DNA of 64,000 bases from Cryptomeria japonica (lineage: Eukaryota; Streptophyta; Pinopsida; Cupressales; Cupressaceae): the NCBI RefSeq assembly GCF_030272615.1, contig NC_081407.1, positions 435,706,230 through 435,770,229 on the forward strand, in the 5' to 3' direction. Positions 34,757-46,884 of the stretch are shown piece after piece. The notes under the pieces were generated by a model. That model did not search any database. It worked only from the letters and a program-made list of their open reading frames with translations, and was not told the DNA's origin. Position numbers and translations under genes: made by a program. Every line of letters starts with the position of its first letter. Positions within the stretch are counted from its first letter, which is position 1.

Positions 34757-35800
34757 TTCATTTGAAAAAAAAAATGTTGTTTTTGCTTGATCAAAATATT
34801 GCTTGTTTCTTATTAAAGGGGTAAAATTACAAATTTTGACAAGGCCTTGCAAACCTAAACACAAGAGGGAAAGATCGATGAAAGTTAAACTCACAAGAAA
34901 ACCACTAACGACCGTGTTTTGGAAGGACCTTAAACCAATACACGAAAACAACCAAACTACCAACATAAAGATGGTTTTGAAGACACTATAAACCTCATAC
35001 AATGAGGCTACAATAAGGTTTTCTAGACAAAACATACTTGGACACTTGCACAAACCCGAGCCTTGTCCTAGCATTCTAAGTACCCTTGACTTGGGATGTG
35101 GGAAATGCAAGCTTGTTTAGGGAGACCTCTCTTCTTTCTTTGAACAATATTCCACAAGACATCATCCTCCAAAGACTCAAAACAGGGGTAGAGGACAAAT
35201 CTAGCCTCAGTTGAAGGCCTGAATCAAGCCCTCAGAGGCACAGAAAAAGGAGTTGAATGTTGCGTTGAAACCTTAAGAAGAGTGGGAATAGAATACTCAA
35301 CACTCAATGGTACAAGGTCCAAAGGTGGAGTGGCTATTATTGGACCTCGAGCAAATAACCCAACAAGAGAAAACTTTGAATAGTTAACATCCCTAAGGGA
35401 GGGGGCCACCAAAGGCTCAAAATCATCAAAATCAAAATTGTTGATAGCCAAATGGTCATGGAAGACATTCCTTTACCAATTCGCCTCACTCTTCTTGCAA
35501 GGAGAACAAGGGCATTCCAAACCAAGGTATCTTATTGCAAAGAATCTCTTGTAGTGAAAAAGAAGACCCTCATAATCAATTATTTGAATCCACAATCTAT
35601 CCCAACAAACAGAATAATAGCTCCAATAAAATCATTAAAGATTTCAATGTCCACAAGAATGTGGGCATAGGCAGTATGGTTGAAGTTTGACAACATTGCA
35701 TCCTCTTGTAAAAAGTAACCAAAAGCATCCAATAGATTCAAAACAAAAAACTTTTCAAAATTGAAGGGGGGGATTAATAATGTGTACAAAGATGGGGGAT
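34757..35800 (-). pseudogene. Internally deleted LINE on the minus strand: ORF1 remnant joined to 3' UTR
   Basis: Minus-strand translation at 35789-35590 gives a DUF4283-like stretch (LNLLDAFGYFL, NHTAYAHILVDIEI). After a frameshift near 35610 it gives IDYEGLLFHYKRFF...LGLEC, the segment corresponding to the YEGLPFxCxxC...GHxxxxC tail of LINE ORF1, with the cysteines mostly lost. The element then passes without any endonuclease or RT into a 3'-UTR-like end (ACCCCTTTAATAAGAAAC ... TTTTGATCAA), a common plant LINE terminus. ORF2 is absent, so this is a deletion derivative. Boundaries are approximate. Confidence 0.55.
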
Positions 35801-36286
35801 CAAAAAATCACTTTTTGGTCCATGGAAACTAAAATTTGTGAGTGCATTATAATGTTCTTGCATTATTCGTTTGTTAAAATTTAGAGAAAAAAAGGTTGAG
35901 CTCGACCCCATTTCTTGCAATCCCTAACACAAGCAAGGAAAAGTGTAAGTGTGTTGGAGTGGATGTAAGCTAGCACAATGATGCCATGATGCATAGGAGA
36001 TTGAAGAGGTAAGGATTTATGTCTTTAGTGGTTTAAAGTAGAATACAATTTGTTTACATTTATTTTAAAGATTTTTCTTATTCTAGGAATTAAAAATCCC
36101 TCAACAACCCCAAACACTAATTCCCTAAACCATGTGGAGGGAATCCCTATTGAAGAGTAAGTAGAGACTAACCCCCTTGAAACTCCTCCATCTATCTTTA
36201 TAATTCCTTGTGACACATGCAAATTTGTTAGATGAATTTGAAACCAACAAAAATGGACTCTAAACATTGATTTATGTTGAACACAA
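35801..36286. other. Unassigned sequence
   Basis: Minus-strand ORF 36294-36025 shows no recognised motif. It could be the 5' part of the neighbouring LINE remnant. Confidence 0.4.
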
Positions 36287-36729
36287 TGTACCACTGAGAG
36301 GGGGCCAAATTAGTGGTTCCTAAATTATTTTCCATTTTGAAGCAACCTTAGAATACTAGTTGTTAACTTGAGCACTAAACAATCAAACCAGTAAAGAAAA
36401 TGAGGAAACCAAAAAGGACAAACACATAGATGCAACCCACAACACCAGATGTACAAGGAAAACCCAATATGGGAAAAACCTCGGTGAGAAATGTTGCTGG
36501 AGACTACTGCTCCAATCCAGCCTCACAAATGAAACACTGAAATACAAAGATTTAGGGCACCAACCCAAGGAGCACCAACCCCTGCACCAAGCTTCAACTT
36601 GGTGATGTATATTGAAATACAATTTTGATACAGTTATAGCATCTTGTTGCAAATGAGCTCTGCAACTCTTGATCAAATAGGTTACTGCCAGTTGACAGTC
36701 TTCTCTTCTTTACTGGATCTCACACTGTC

Positions 36730-36739
36730 GGTTATGAGA

Positions 36740-36832
<93 letters not shown>
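36730..36832. repeat. Compound microsatellite (CT)n(CA)n
   Basis: About 30 CT units run directly into about 18 CA units. Confidence 0.95.
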
Positions 36833-36833
<1 letters not shown>

Positions 36834-37646
36834 ATCCTCACAACTCATTGTGTCACACTTGGATGTCGCCTTGCTCAACCACACCTCACCAGTTTTCTCA
36901 ACTGTTGGACCTGCTACAATTATACCGGTACTCAATCACTGTCGATTAAACCCTTTCACCGGTTTGCTTGTTGACTCACTTTGCAAATTTCTTAGAATAA
37001 ATTCTAAGGAAGATGATTCTTCTCTGCACTCAAGCTCTCTTCACACTTCTTCTTCTCTTGAAGCATTATCCTTTACTGTTTCGAGCTCATGTATTTATAT
37101 TTATGGATTCCCGCCAAGAACACATTCAATCACTGTCGTGTTAGGTTTTTTCTTCTCCAAATCGATCCAAATCCGATTTGATTTGATCTTCTTTTTCAGG
37201 GATAAGATCTTCATGACATTGATCAATCACCAGCAAAACTTCGCATTCCAATGTGCGTTTTCTAAATTTGGAGGTCTGCATCATGCTTTTTTCATTTTCT
37301 TTGTCATTCACCATTAATGGCTTTGCTGATTCCTTCACCAAACGGATACGAAGATCAAATCTTCTTGCAAGATCAGTTCAGTTGCTTTGCCAGCTTGCCT
37401 TCCTCGAGCCACAATCCTTTGGCATCCTCCATGACTTGTGGGTTCCTCATTAAAGCCGACCTGCTTGCAGATTTGTTACGTCAATGCGCACTCCACCGAC
37501 CTGTGCAATCCCTCCACCTGGCATCCAGCTGTCATGCTTGTTGACATCCACCTCTACTTGGATTCCTATGTCAGTTTGACATTCTTTGTTGATCAAGGTA
37601 GACTACTGATTTAGTTCACCTTACCGGTATGACCATCAAACATCCT

Positions 37647-38903
37647 TGTAAAGCGGAAAATCGCGATCGAACCCTAGTTGCTCTCCCCTCTTCCAACTCC
37701 AAGGAGAGAGAAGGGAGATTCACTCTAGGGTTGATGGTTTTCACTTAGGGGAGAGACTTTACATTCAAAAGAGGGGTTGAAACCCACAAGATCCAATCCC
37801 ACGCAATGCAAGATTGGATGCTAAATGAGTTTCAAGGGTTAAGAAAGCAAGGCTACCCTCTTTTGTAAAGAATGTTGATAGAAGAATTAAGCTAGGAATG
37901 CATAGAAAGTGACAAAGATTCGCTTATAAACTGAGATAGGGATACAGTATGAAGCTGTGGACCTGGAATTAGTAGTAAAATGTCGATACGGCGTTGTCCT
38001 GTAAATTTGAGCGAAAGTTGTCGGGACGATGGCGCCCAGCGCCACGGTCCTCCGAAAAATCCTCGAAACGAAGGGGGATCTGTTCGTCTCTGCACAAGGA
38101 TTCTAGATCTTCAATTTCAGCCGTGTACCTGCAACCTACACACAGAAAAGCGAAGACGATTGGGGGGTTAGGGATTAGGGGTTTGCCTTTAGGTCAAACC
38201 CCGGTTTTGGAATTAACCAAGAAATGAGCAAGTGCTGTAAATGTAAATGACTGTAAAACAAGTACTAATACCTTGTTCTAAGGATGTTTGTATCCTTATG
38301 TGCGAAGGTTTAGATGTTGTTGTTTGTTGTAGTATGTTGTATGTGATCTCCTCTTCAATGGTTGAATCCTTGTCTTGAATGCAACACTTAGCCTTGAATG
38401 GAGACTTGAAATGATCAATTGCTTGAAGGAATGCTTGAATGCTTGAATGCTTGAGTATAGTTTCCACGCTTTTTCCCTCATGTATGTATCCCCTAAAATG
38501 AGAGAGGAAAATGTAGTTTATATACTTGTCAATTAGGACTGATAGACTGATTTTCCCGACCTTAGGCCGACCAGGAAAGTTTATTTTCCAAATTGCAAAC
38601 AAAAAGACCCGAAGTCCAAAGGAGACCGGGCCCAAAATAGGACCCAGGGACTAGGGCGCTGGGTGCCATGGTCCTGGGGGACCAGGGCGCCCCCTGGTCC
38701 TGAAGGACCAGGGCGCTGGGCGCTCTGGTCCCACCTCCCGGGACAGCAAGGTGCAAGGAGGTTCAGGCCAAGGTGCTTGAAAAATACAGTTTTTAGTGTC
38801 GTAATCAGGTTTCGGGGTCTCCATTCAGGTTGCGTGTTGCGTCGCCATTGTGAAGACCGAAATGCAGTTGAAATTGCAAGTGTCCCAATTTTAGGATGCT
38901 ACA
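37647..38903 (+). mobile_element. Solo LTR, 1,257 bp, target duplication ATCCT
   Basis: Begins TGTAAAGCGG and ends GATGCTACA, flanked by ATCCT at 37642-37646 and 38904-38908. No internal region or second LTR is present, so unequal recombination between LTRs is the likely origin. It contains GC-rich words (TCGGGACGATGGCGCCC; CCAGGGCGCTGGG) that also occur in the solo LTR at 59283. Orientation is assumed. Confidence 0.88.
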
Positions 38904-39330
38904 ATCCTCATTGTTCTGTCCATCGATTGTTGTGCCTTACCGATAAGCCTTCTTTACCGGTGGATGACATGTCATATGTACCGGTAGCCTTCCTCCTGTC
39001 TGCTCACTCTCATGTGTATTGCCATCATATCGGTCACCGCTTCTCACTTACCAGTGACCTTGCCAAACTGGTTGACATCAATGACAACTTAATGCCAATA
39101 ATGCCAACAATTTATATATTGAAATATCCAAACGCAGTTACTTCAAATCGAAGAGTCATCACACCATCATAAAATCTCTCATTTCTCATATATATCTCAT
39201 TAGTAGTTGAATAAACCAATGGTTCAATCTTAGGGAAAATACACAATAATTATACTCTATAGAATTATTGTACAAATAAATAAAACAAACAAAATTTTAA
39301 AACCAATTTGTGTGCATTATTTATTAATTT

Positions 39331-39546
39331 GAGAATCAATGCACCCTTGCATAGAAGTTGCAAGATATTTTCAATTCATTGGTGTCAACACTAAGGAATA
39401 AGGAAAAAATGTGATTGTTGGTGGATAGTTTTTTACCATCCCCCATGCAACAGTTCAATGAGGTCCCATCATATTTCTTAAGGAAACTCTACTATGACTT
39501 TGTCTTCAATGAGATCCCAAATTTTTTGACATACAATATTTTCAAG
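39331..39546 (+). pseudogene. Second, decayed copy of the transposon accessory-protein domain
   Basis: Plus-strand translation gives SIHWCQH, then DCWWIVFYHPP, then (after a +1/-1 shift) EVPSYFLRKLYYDFV and FFDIQYFQG. These align in order and spacing with SIRWCVH, DRWWMVFDYPP, EVPFYFLKKLYCEFV and YFDIKSFQG of the minus-strand gene at 16260-14197. One stop and at least two frameshifts separate the blocks. No transposase was found nearby. It shows the domain belongs to a dispersed family and gives its most conserved residues. Confidence 0.75.
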
Positions 39547-41449
39547 GCAGAGAAAAAGTCTCTACATAGGATATAGAGGGGGCACATCATGTCCAAAACC
39601 ATACACCATGACCCCTACGTAGACCATATATTCAACATGTGGTGATTCCTTTTGATGTGACCGAGAGTGTTGAGGCAAAGACTTTATAGTCAATTAGTTC
39701 CCCAATACAAAATTTAAAATAGCATAGCAAACTATTGTCACAGTGTTTCGAGGGTTAGACTTCTGAGAGTCAATGTTCACCTCACCTTGCCACAACTATG
39801 GATCTATTTGTAACTATGGGTCAGAAGATGCTAAGGATGCACACTACAAGGGATTATCCAAAGTTTTAGTAGTATGGTAGATAGGGCAACAAGGAGGTTA
39901 CTTCTATATTAGGCAATATCATGTTGATGGATGAGTTATTTGATAGCACCTTTGACATTGATTAACTAATAATTTTCAATAGGGTTTTACAATTTATTAC
40001 ATTCTTATTTGAAATCTAATATTTATCTATATAAATTGATTATGAATAAATGTTAATGTAAAGAAATGTATGTAGTTAAAATCTATGGTCAGGGCATTCA
40101 TCCTACATTTGTTGGCCCTTCATCTTTTGATTATGTAGGCATGTCAAATCCATAGGCATTTAATTTGTAACAAAATAATAAATATAAGTTACATGTAAAT
40201 TATCTTCTTATATATAAAAAGTAATCTTAAAATTGGAATTTGATGATGAACAAGTGGATGTTCAACCTTCATTATCAATACTTGTTCATGGTAAATATAA
40301 GTTACATGTAAATTATCTTCTTATATATAAAAAGTAATCTTAAAATTGGAATTTGATGATGAACAAGTGGATGTTCAACCTTCATTATCAATACTTGTTC
40401 ATGGTAATGGTATGTCAAGTTTCACTAAGGCAAGTTTTACTATTTTTAATCTTTATTTATAAATAATGTTAGGTAAATTTTGGTCGAATAACATGCTCTA
40501 TTTTTTTATTGATGTCATCAATTTAGATTCATTTCACAATGGAGGTGGACATTGTTGCAATAGTTTTATCTCCAGTGCTTTTGACATTGGTGTGAGATAG
40601 TAATGTAGATTTCACTTTGTATTCTTGTTTTATGCTACACCATTTAGTATAAATTTAAATTGTATGTGTCTTTAGTCTAATTTGTTTCTTCATTCTTGTC
40701 ACAAGTGGTCACAACTCCAATGTGTACTCCTACCCCTCAAATAGTTGAAGAGAAGTGGATAATCGTTCAGTTGGATTATTAGCTTGCAATACGTGACTAA
40801 TCACTTATTTCATTGCATATTTATTTTTCACTATATTAATTTGCATATTGTTTGATTGAATTAATAGGTGGAAATCCCAAAAAAAATAGATAGGAGGTCT
40901 AGTCAACTAGTTCAAAATTAACTATCACTGATCACCTCTCCCTCTTCCTGACAAATAAAGAGTTGTCAACTCTTCCATCCCATTCCATAGGATTGGCATA
41001 TTATGAAATTTTTTGCATATGTATATGGATTTGTTGCACATACCTTTTTGTTTTACCAACATGTAACATTGTATGCTTATATGGATTTGTTGTTGATACA
41101 TATTTATTTTACCTATGTATAAAATTGTATAGTTTATATAGTTTTATATATACATCCATTTTATTGATCATATAATATTCTTTGTATGGAATTATTATGA
41201 AATTTAATATTACATGTAGATGTCATATTGATTATTTTTATAGGATACTATCACATTTTCATATGGTTTGATCTGTACAATGAGTTCATAGGAAATATGT
41301 ATTAACCAATGTGAGTTCATTCAAATAAATAAATCGAGGGTGGCTCTTTTACCTCCTTGAATCTAAGAATCTTCATCATGGGTTAATGAAACATAAATAT
41401 CTCATGACAAAAGACCTAGGATATTGATACCCTAGATGATATTTGTGAC
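39547..41449. other. Probable remainder of the decayed accessory gene plus intergenic DNA
   Basis: No convincing ORF. Short exon-like pieces follow AG and precede GT, for example GAATTTGATGATGAACAAGT ... TTCATG|GTAAAT in the 113-bp duplication and sequence after ATCAATTTAG near 40523, reminiscent of the multi-exon layout of the homologous gene. This is inference only. Confidence 0.35.
40180..40405. repeat. Perfect 113-bp tandem duplication
   Basis: Two adjacent copies of a 113-bp unit look identical base for base (for example AAATATAAGTTACATGTAAA at about 40180 and 40293). Identity implies a young event in otherwise old sequence. Confidence 0.92.
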
Positions 41450-41454
41450 AAGGT

Positions 41455-44400
41455 TGTTACCAAATTTTGCACATGCCAAATTTAGTGCCCTAATGAAGCC
41501 TTGCATTCATTCATTTTTGAAAAGATCAAATCATGAACAAGGGAGAAATGTACTGTTTTTGTCTAACTTGTTTGCTTCATGTGCAAATACAAGAAAGTAA
41601 GATAGCATGTGGGTTAAAATGTGGCTCCCACAAGGGTTGAGCTCAGCATGTTGTAGACCACAAAGATATTATGCTCCATTACAGATGAAATAGCATGGCC
41701 TATTAAAACCTTCAAGCAAGTTCATGCTGGCAAGTGAATCGCCGAATCCCCTACGTAGTTGATGAAAGGCCAAAAGAAGCTCAGAGCAAATGCAATCGGC
41801 CTATGTAAAGTTTTTACTTGGGTGCCGAAGAGGGTTTTAAAATGCTAGAGAACTTCCAAGCATTTTCAGTCACTAGGCAGGAAGAACATTTATCCCACAT
41901 TGGTCACGGGGGGGGAGCATTTTTGTATTTAAAGCTAAAGTCACATATAACTATAGTGTCAAAGCTTACAAGCTTTTGACAAGAAGTGTCTCATTGCCTA
42001 GTGGACCTCGCATGCACGCACATCTTAAGACGCCTTAATTTTGTGACCGGCTGGCAGGAAGAGGTTAAAGGTCGAGAAAGTCAAAAAGATCAGAAGCAGA
42101 TCGCAGTGATCCAATGCCTATCGCGATGGTTAGATGCTCGCCAGATATCATCGCAACTTGGCGACTGATGACATGGCGAAGCAGAGGGTATAAGACAAAA
42201 GTACGTGGCTGACAGGTGGCGGTCCAGTAGCTGGTGACATGGCTCAGTTTCCATCAACATCGAGCAGACCTTGGCCACGATGAGTCCCAAAAAAGTTTCA
42301 CTGAAGGCTCAGTTTCATCGACATAACAATATCGATGAAACCGTAGGTTCGATGAGACTGGTAAATGGCTCGCCGAGAGAGTAGTTTGGTCGAAAGAAAG
42401 AGATCCAATAGAACAAGACATGTGGCAGGCCCGACAGATAGGTGGTTCCCAGGAAAATCTCATGAGCCAATCAGAAAGTGACACATGTCGACATGCGGCA
42501 CAAGAGAGGAGATCAGTCGGGGTTAAAGGTTGAGCAAGTTGAAGAAAGATCAACGGTGATGCGAGAGATCTGACGGCAGTCGCTATACCGCTATAGAAAG
42601 AAGCTCACCAATTATCTCTGTGACTTGGCGACAAAGAACGTGCAGAAAAGGTGAGCAGCTAAGAGATTATAGATCGAGCAGTTTGAGGGAAGATATAGTG
42701 GTGGTTTCTATACTGCATGATGAAGCTGCTCGATAGTTATTCCTTGCGACTTGGAGACTGATGATGTGGCATTTGAGGTGGTCGTCTAGGTGGGCTAAGA
42801 GTGAATGTGGATGCACCATGAGATAGAGAGTGGATGAGGGATCAAGACAGACAAAGTCTAGTGGCAGGTCCAAGTGGTGAGACAAAGTGGATCCACAAGC
42901 AAATCAGAGGCTGACATGTGGCAAAAGGTTATAGACGAGCAGATGTATATATTTTTTAAGTTCACTATGAACTTGAACTTTCACCGGTTCAAAGTTCATC
43001 GGTTCAAAGTGGTTCACCGTTTCAAAATGGTTCAATGGTTCAAAGTTCATTATCATCATTCATTTCATGTGGGCCCAGGATGGAGAGATAAAAGAAAACA
43101 AGTAGAGGTAAAAAGCAAGCAGGTTCTTGAAGATCTAGCGATGGTCGCTATACCACATGATGAAGATGCGCAGTGTTTATTCACCGCGACTTGGCGACTA
43201 AGTAGTGGGGCCCACTAAGGAAGCAGTTTGGAGGAAGAAATAAAGAACGCAAATTAAGGTTGATTGGACGGAAGAGATTCTTTCTGGTAGTAAGTCTAGG
43301 TTGTGCTGAGTGGCAGGGCAGGAACCCCATTACCAACCAGGAAGTGACACGTGGTGGGCCCGATAGAAAAGCAGGTGAAATGGAGCATATCATCAGCCAT
43401 CGGAATAAGTGTTTCAGTGCTAACCCAATGACCCAATGAAGAAAGCAATGCTAGTTATAGTCAGAAGCCGAAAGTGGTGGTAGGCAAGGTAGTGTCCAAG
43501 GATCCATGCAAAATAAGAGGAAGTCATCAGGTAGTTTGCAATCCATGCAAAATAAGAAGTCATCCGGTTAATGCATGCGATTATTAAGCTCAAAGAAAGT
43601 TTGCATGAGTTTTTTCTTATGATCTTGAGGTAATAAGGATTGTTTTTTAGCGCCACATGAGTCAACCTTTAGTTGACTAATAATTTGAAATGAATTACCC
43701 AGCTTGAGAGCAAGTTTGCATGAGCTCTTTATGCATGTTTTGAAGCCTTTTTGGTGGCTTTTTATTTCTACGAGAGGATCAGTTTTCAAAGGAGATATTT
43801 TCAGTGGGAGTTCATCTTCAGTCATTCTGGAGTTATCTTTCCTCTACCTTTTGGAAGGCTTTTGTATAAAGGAATTTTTTTTTATCTTTCTTCACTAGTT
43901 CTTGATGATTCTCTAGCTGTTTTTAGCGGAGAATACATTCTTGTAGCTCATATGCAGTTTTATGACAGAATTCTAAATAAAAAATTACCAACTTATGCCT
44001 TATGTCTTTATAGTTCATTTTCTTATCCTTGATTGAGAGTTAGTTTATTGTGTTATTGTCTAGATAACCTTTGAATTTTCTATCTCATTTGTAAGTCACA
44101 GGTTGTGCATTGTGATAAATTGGCTCATTTATTTGATTGTAAGTTTTCTTTCCTTTCAATTTCTTGAAGTTTAAATCCTTTGCATGAAATATTTATGTGT
44201 TATGAACCAAAAGTCTATTTGTGCAATTTGGTGTTTTTAGGATTGTATCTTTGTCATTTTGAGATATCTTATTGATGATTCACCTTCGTTTAGCATTTGC
44301 AATTTCTTTCTAGTTTCATTTTAATTTTTCCTATCCCTTTTCTTGGTAAGGATTTAGAATTATTCACAGGGAACCGACCCTTCATCTGGAGGTTAATTCT

Positions 44401-44498
44401 CACTATAGGCAAACCATAGGCCTGATAATTATCCCATGTGTCACCAAGTTGCTTGAGCTTTTAGCTTGTGCACTACGGGTGCAATTTGAGTGACAAGA
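41455..44498 (+). repeat. 5' LTR of retrotransposon B
   Basis: 3,044 bp starting TGTTACCAAATTTTGC. It contains about four diverged copies of a module around GTCGCTATACCGCATGATGA followed by GCGACTTGGCGACTGATGA (near 42110, 42560, 42690, 43130). It also has a cluster of GGTTCAA words (42980-43050) and ACGTGG boxes. ORFs within it mirror those in the 3' LTR and show no known motif. Confidence 0.92.
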
Positions 44499-44503
44499 GT
44501 TTT

Positions 44504-44520
44504 TGGCACGCCTGGTGGGA
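44504..44520 (+). promoter_or_regulatory. Primer-binding site of retrotransposon B
   Basis: TGGCACGCCTGGTGGGA follows the 5' LTR by a few bases; TGG pairs with a tRNA CCA end. The specific tRNA is not assigned. Confidence 0.6.
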
Positions 44521-44669
44521 AACTTTTGAACTATCTCAGTTCAACAAATATTCACTCTTGCTTCTTTTGGTGTGAGGAGCAGCAATTCCAGCCTTCAGAG
44601 GCAACAATTTTCATACCTGGTGACTCATTTTCTTGGTTTCTATGCAGATTCAGTGACATTTTGTAGTAT

Positions 44670-45853
44670 ATGAGAATGTATCAACCTAGACGGAATGAGG
44701 ATCCGGTTGAGCATATCGAGCTACCACCATCACAGAGAAGGTCAAGGACAATGAAAAAGATAGAGAAAGCAACAAATTCAGTAGTTGAGTTTCCAGAAAG
44801 TTCTTCAGTTGAAGTTTTTCAGGAAACTCCAGATTCTGATCTCCTGTCTAATTCTTCTCCTCTACCTAATTCTCAGCCTAATTTTGCCACTCGCATAAAT
44901 CCTCTTTTTGCAACTACACCAATTCAACCACCTATTACCTAGAGTCCACAATTAAATTCACCTTTTGTACCTTTCAATCAAGGCAACCCTTTGAATCTTA
45001 CTCATTATGATGATATTCCTGTAGCAGCATTGAAAAGCCTACCTTTTTTCATAGGAGAAGATCAGCCCACTCCCATAGAACATATAAGGGATGTAGCTTC
45101 GTTGTGTGGTGTACATCATATCACACGAGAATGTTGCAATCAGACTCTTGGCTACCTCTTTTAAAGGGAAAGCGCTTCAGTGGTTTAGAGGACTACCTAT
45201 AAACTCAATTGATACCTAGGATCAGCTGGGTGATAGATTAAATTCATAGTTTGAGGACAAATCTGACCATTTGTCACTATTAGAACAGTTGAGTACCATA
45301 AAGAGATCCCCTCAAGAGAAAATGACCGACTTCAATTTTCATTTCCAGAAGACTTGGAGCAAAATCCCTGTCATGGTAAGGCCTACTCCTGCTCATGCAT
45401 TTCTATCTTATCTTAGAGCCCTTAATAGTGACATTTCAATCATGATTCAGTCTATGGGTGCAAATACTCTACCAAATGCATTTGATGTTTCTATTAGGGC
45501 AAAAAATTTCCTAATTCAGGCTGGTAAAATAGCCCCTAGGCCCCCAATGCCCATATTTTCAGAAATACAACCTATTGTACCTCTTTTAGAGCCTCCTCTA
45601 ATCGTTGTCCCACCTTTACCAGCCCTAAATTATCAAGTTGCAACCCAAGCAAATACTGTCACACTCCCAAATCAATAGTTTCAGGAGTTTAAAAATGAAA
45701 TGAAAACCATGTTCCAAGGCTTTGGTAACAAAATGACCAATATTGAGAAGCAATTTTACCAGAACACAAAGCCTTATCAAGCCCCTTATCAGAATAATCA
45801 GTAGAGAAAGCCTCCTTATCAAGCTGACCCTCAGGGTCAAAGGAGAAATTATA
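44670..45853 (+). pseudogene. gag of retrotransposon B, N-terminal and capsid part
   Basis: The first block (44670-44942) is polar (RRNEDPVEHIEL), then after a TAG come LPFFIGEDQPTPIEHI and, after a frameshift near 45130, GKALQWFRGLP, LSTIKRSPQEKMTDF and LSYLRALNSDISIMIQ, which are retrotransposon-gag (capsid) motifs. The tail is Gln/Pro/Tyr-rich (QNTKPYQAPYQ). In-frame stops lie near 45219, 45249, 45676 and 45801. The gag reads up to RRNY, where an insertion separates it from its zinc-knuckle part at 50793. Confidence 0.82.
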
Positions 45854-45899
45854 ACCAAAGATCCAATATACCTTATAATCTATTGGTAAACAAATTTGT

Positions 45900-46880
45900 C
45901 CCTTTTTGAAATGTTAACAATTATCTTCCTTAAGCAAAAAAAATATAACTCTATTTCGCCCTTATAAAAGGAGACAAACTACCAACAGTTGGATGAATTA
46001 TAAAAATTCAACCTCTGCATTAGAAGGCAGCTCCTCATATGATTTGCAATGAATTTACTATACAAATGATATGCTAACACATTTTACCAGAAAGCATAGA
46101 AAGGCTTCGGCATTCATTCACCAACACAAATAAATGCCTTCAAAACTGTAAACATAGAAATTTTTTTGAAAGAATATTTAAAGAGAGTTCACAGACTCTG
46201 ATTTACAAACATGCTCACTGTATAAATTCAAAACACAATAGAGACTCAACAATACTGATGGCTGACCGATACTCTCTTATGCCTCACAGGGCAAGGGGGA
46301 TCAAGCAAATCAATACATGGGAGTCTTCTAACAACTAATGATAATCATGAATTAAGGAAAGTACAGAGATAACTGATCACAGAAATATATCATGCCCATA
46401 ACACCTAAAGAAAGATTATTAATCTTCAAACACAAAGATTTAAAGATTTCATAACATAGCATTTCATTGATAATCAACCATTGTATTTCCCAACAATTCA
46501 TATGAGAACCAAAATATTATCTGTTGCTCCTCAAAATCACAGTTTTTTGGAACCCTTACAAAGACAAGCTTTTTAGCTTAAATAGCCTCCAGGCTCATAG
46601 TTTTTACATAATCAAATTACATTTACTTTTGATCAAAGTGAAAGAAACTGTTTAAAACAACAGGAAAGAAAACTAAAACAATAGCCACTGGGAGGCTGAC
46701 ACTTCATCTTTGGATCAACTATGCTTCCACCATGGTAGAGGAGGTTATGGATCTGTCTTGCTTTGCCGTAGAACCATGCCATTCCAGGTGCACTGCCGAG
46801 AAGTTCAGGATGACCTAAAAATAAGGAAGACCGATGTGTTGGATTCTCTACTTCCACACCTCTTTGTCCATGTTTACCTG
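45900..46880. other. Non-coding part of the gag insertion
   Basis: AT-rich sequence without motifs, lying 3' of the antisense pseudogene. ORFs here are short and unsupported. Confidence 0.45.
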
Positions 46881-46884
46881 TGCT

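Larger units (their letters stand above)
36287..39180. mobile_element. Decayed LTR-like sequence, interrupted by a solo LTR
   Basis: The start TGTACCACTGAGAGGGGGCC, followed by GGAAAACCCAATATGGGAAA and ACCTCGGTGAG, is text I associate with LTR regions of plant elements; TACTGAGAGGGGAGGGG occurs in a similar place at 62400. ACCGGT-rich phrases occur on both sides of the inserted solo LTR (37624; 38950-39050), showing they were once continuous. No ORF with motifs. Ends not determined. Confidence 0.45.

Noticed and set aside
36644-36949. ORF with Ser-Leu and Thr-His repeats
   Set aside because: Translation of the (CT)n(CA)n microsatellite.
37980-38227. Overlapping short ORFs in the solo LTR
   Set aside because: GC-rich LTR sequence with no motif; the region is explained by the solo LTR.
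42980-43050. tRNA-like internal promoter (GGTTCAA as a B box)
   Set aside because: The following bases do not complete the B-box consensus and no cloverleaf or A box is nearby; the words are tandem.
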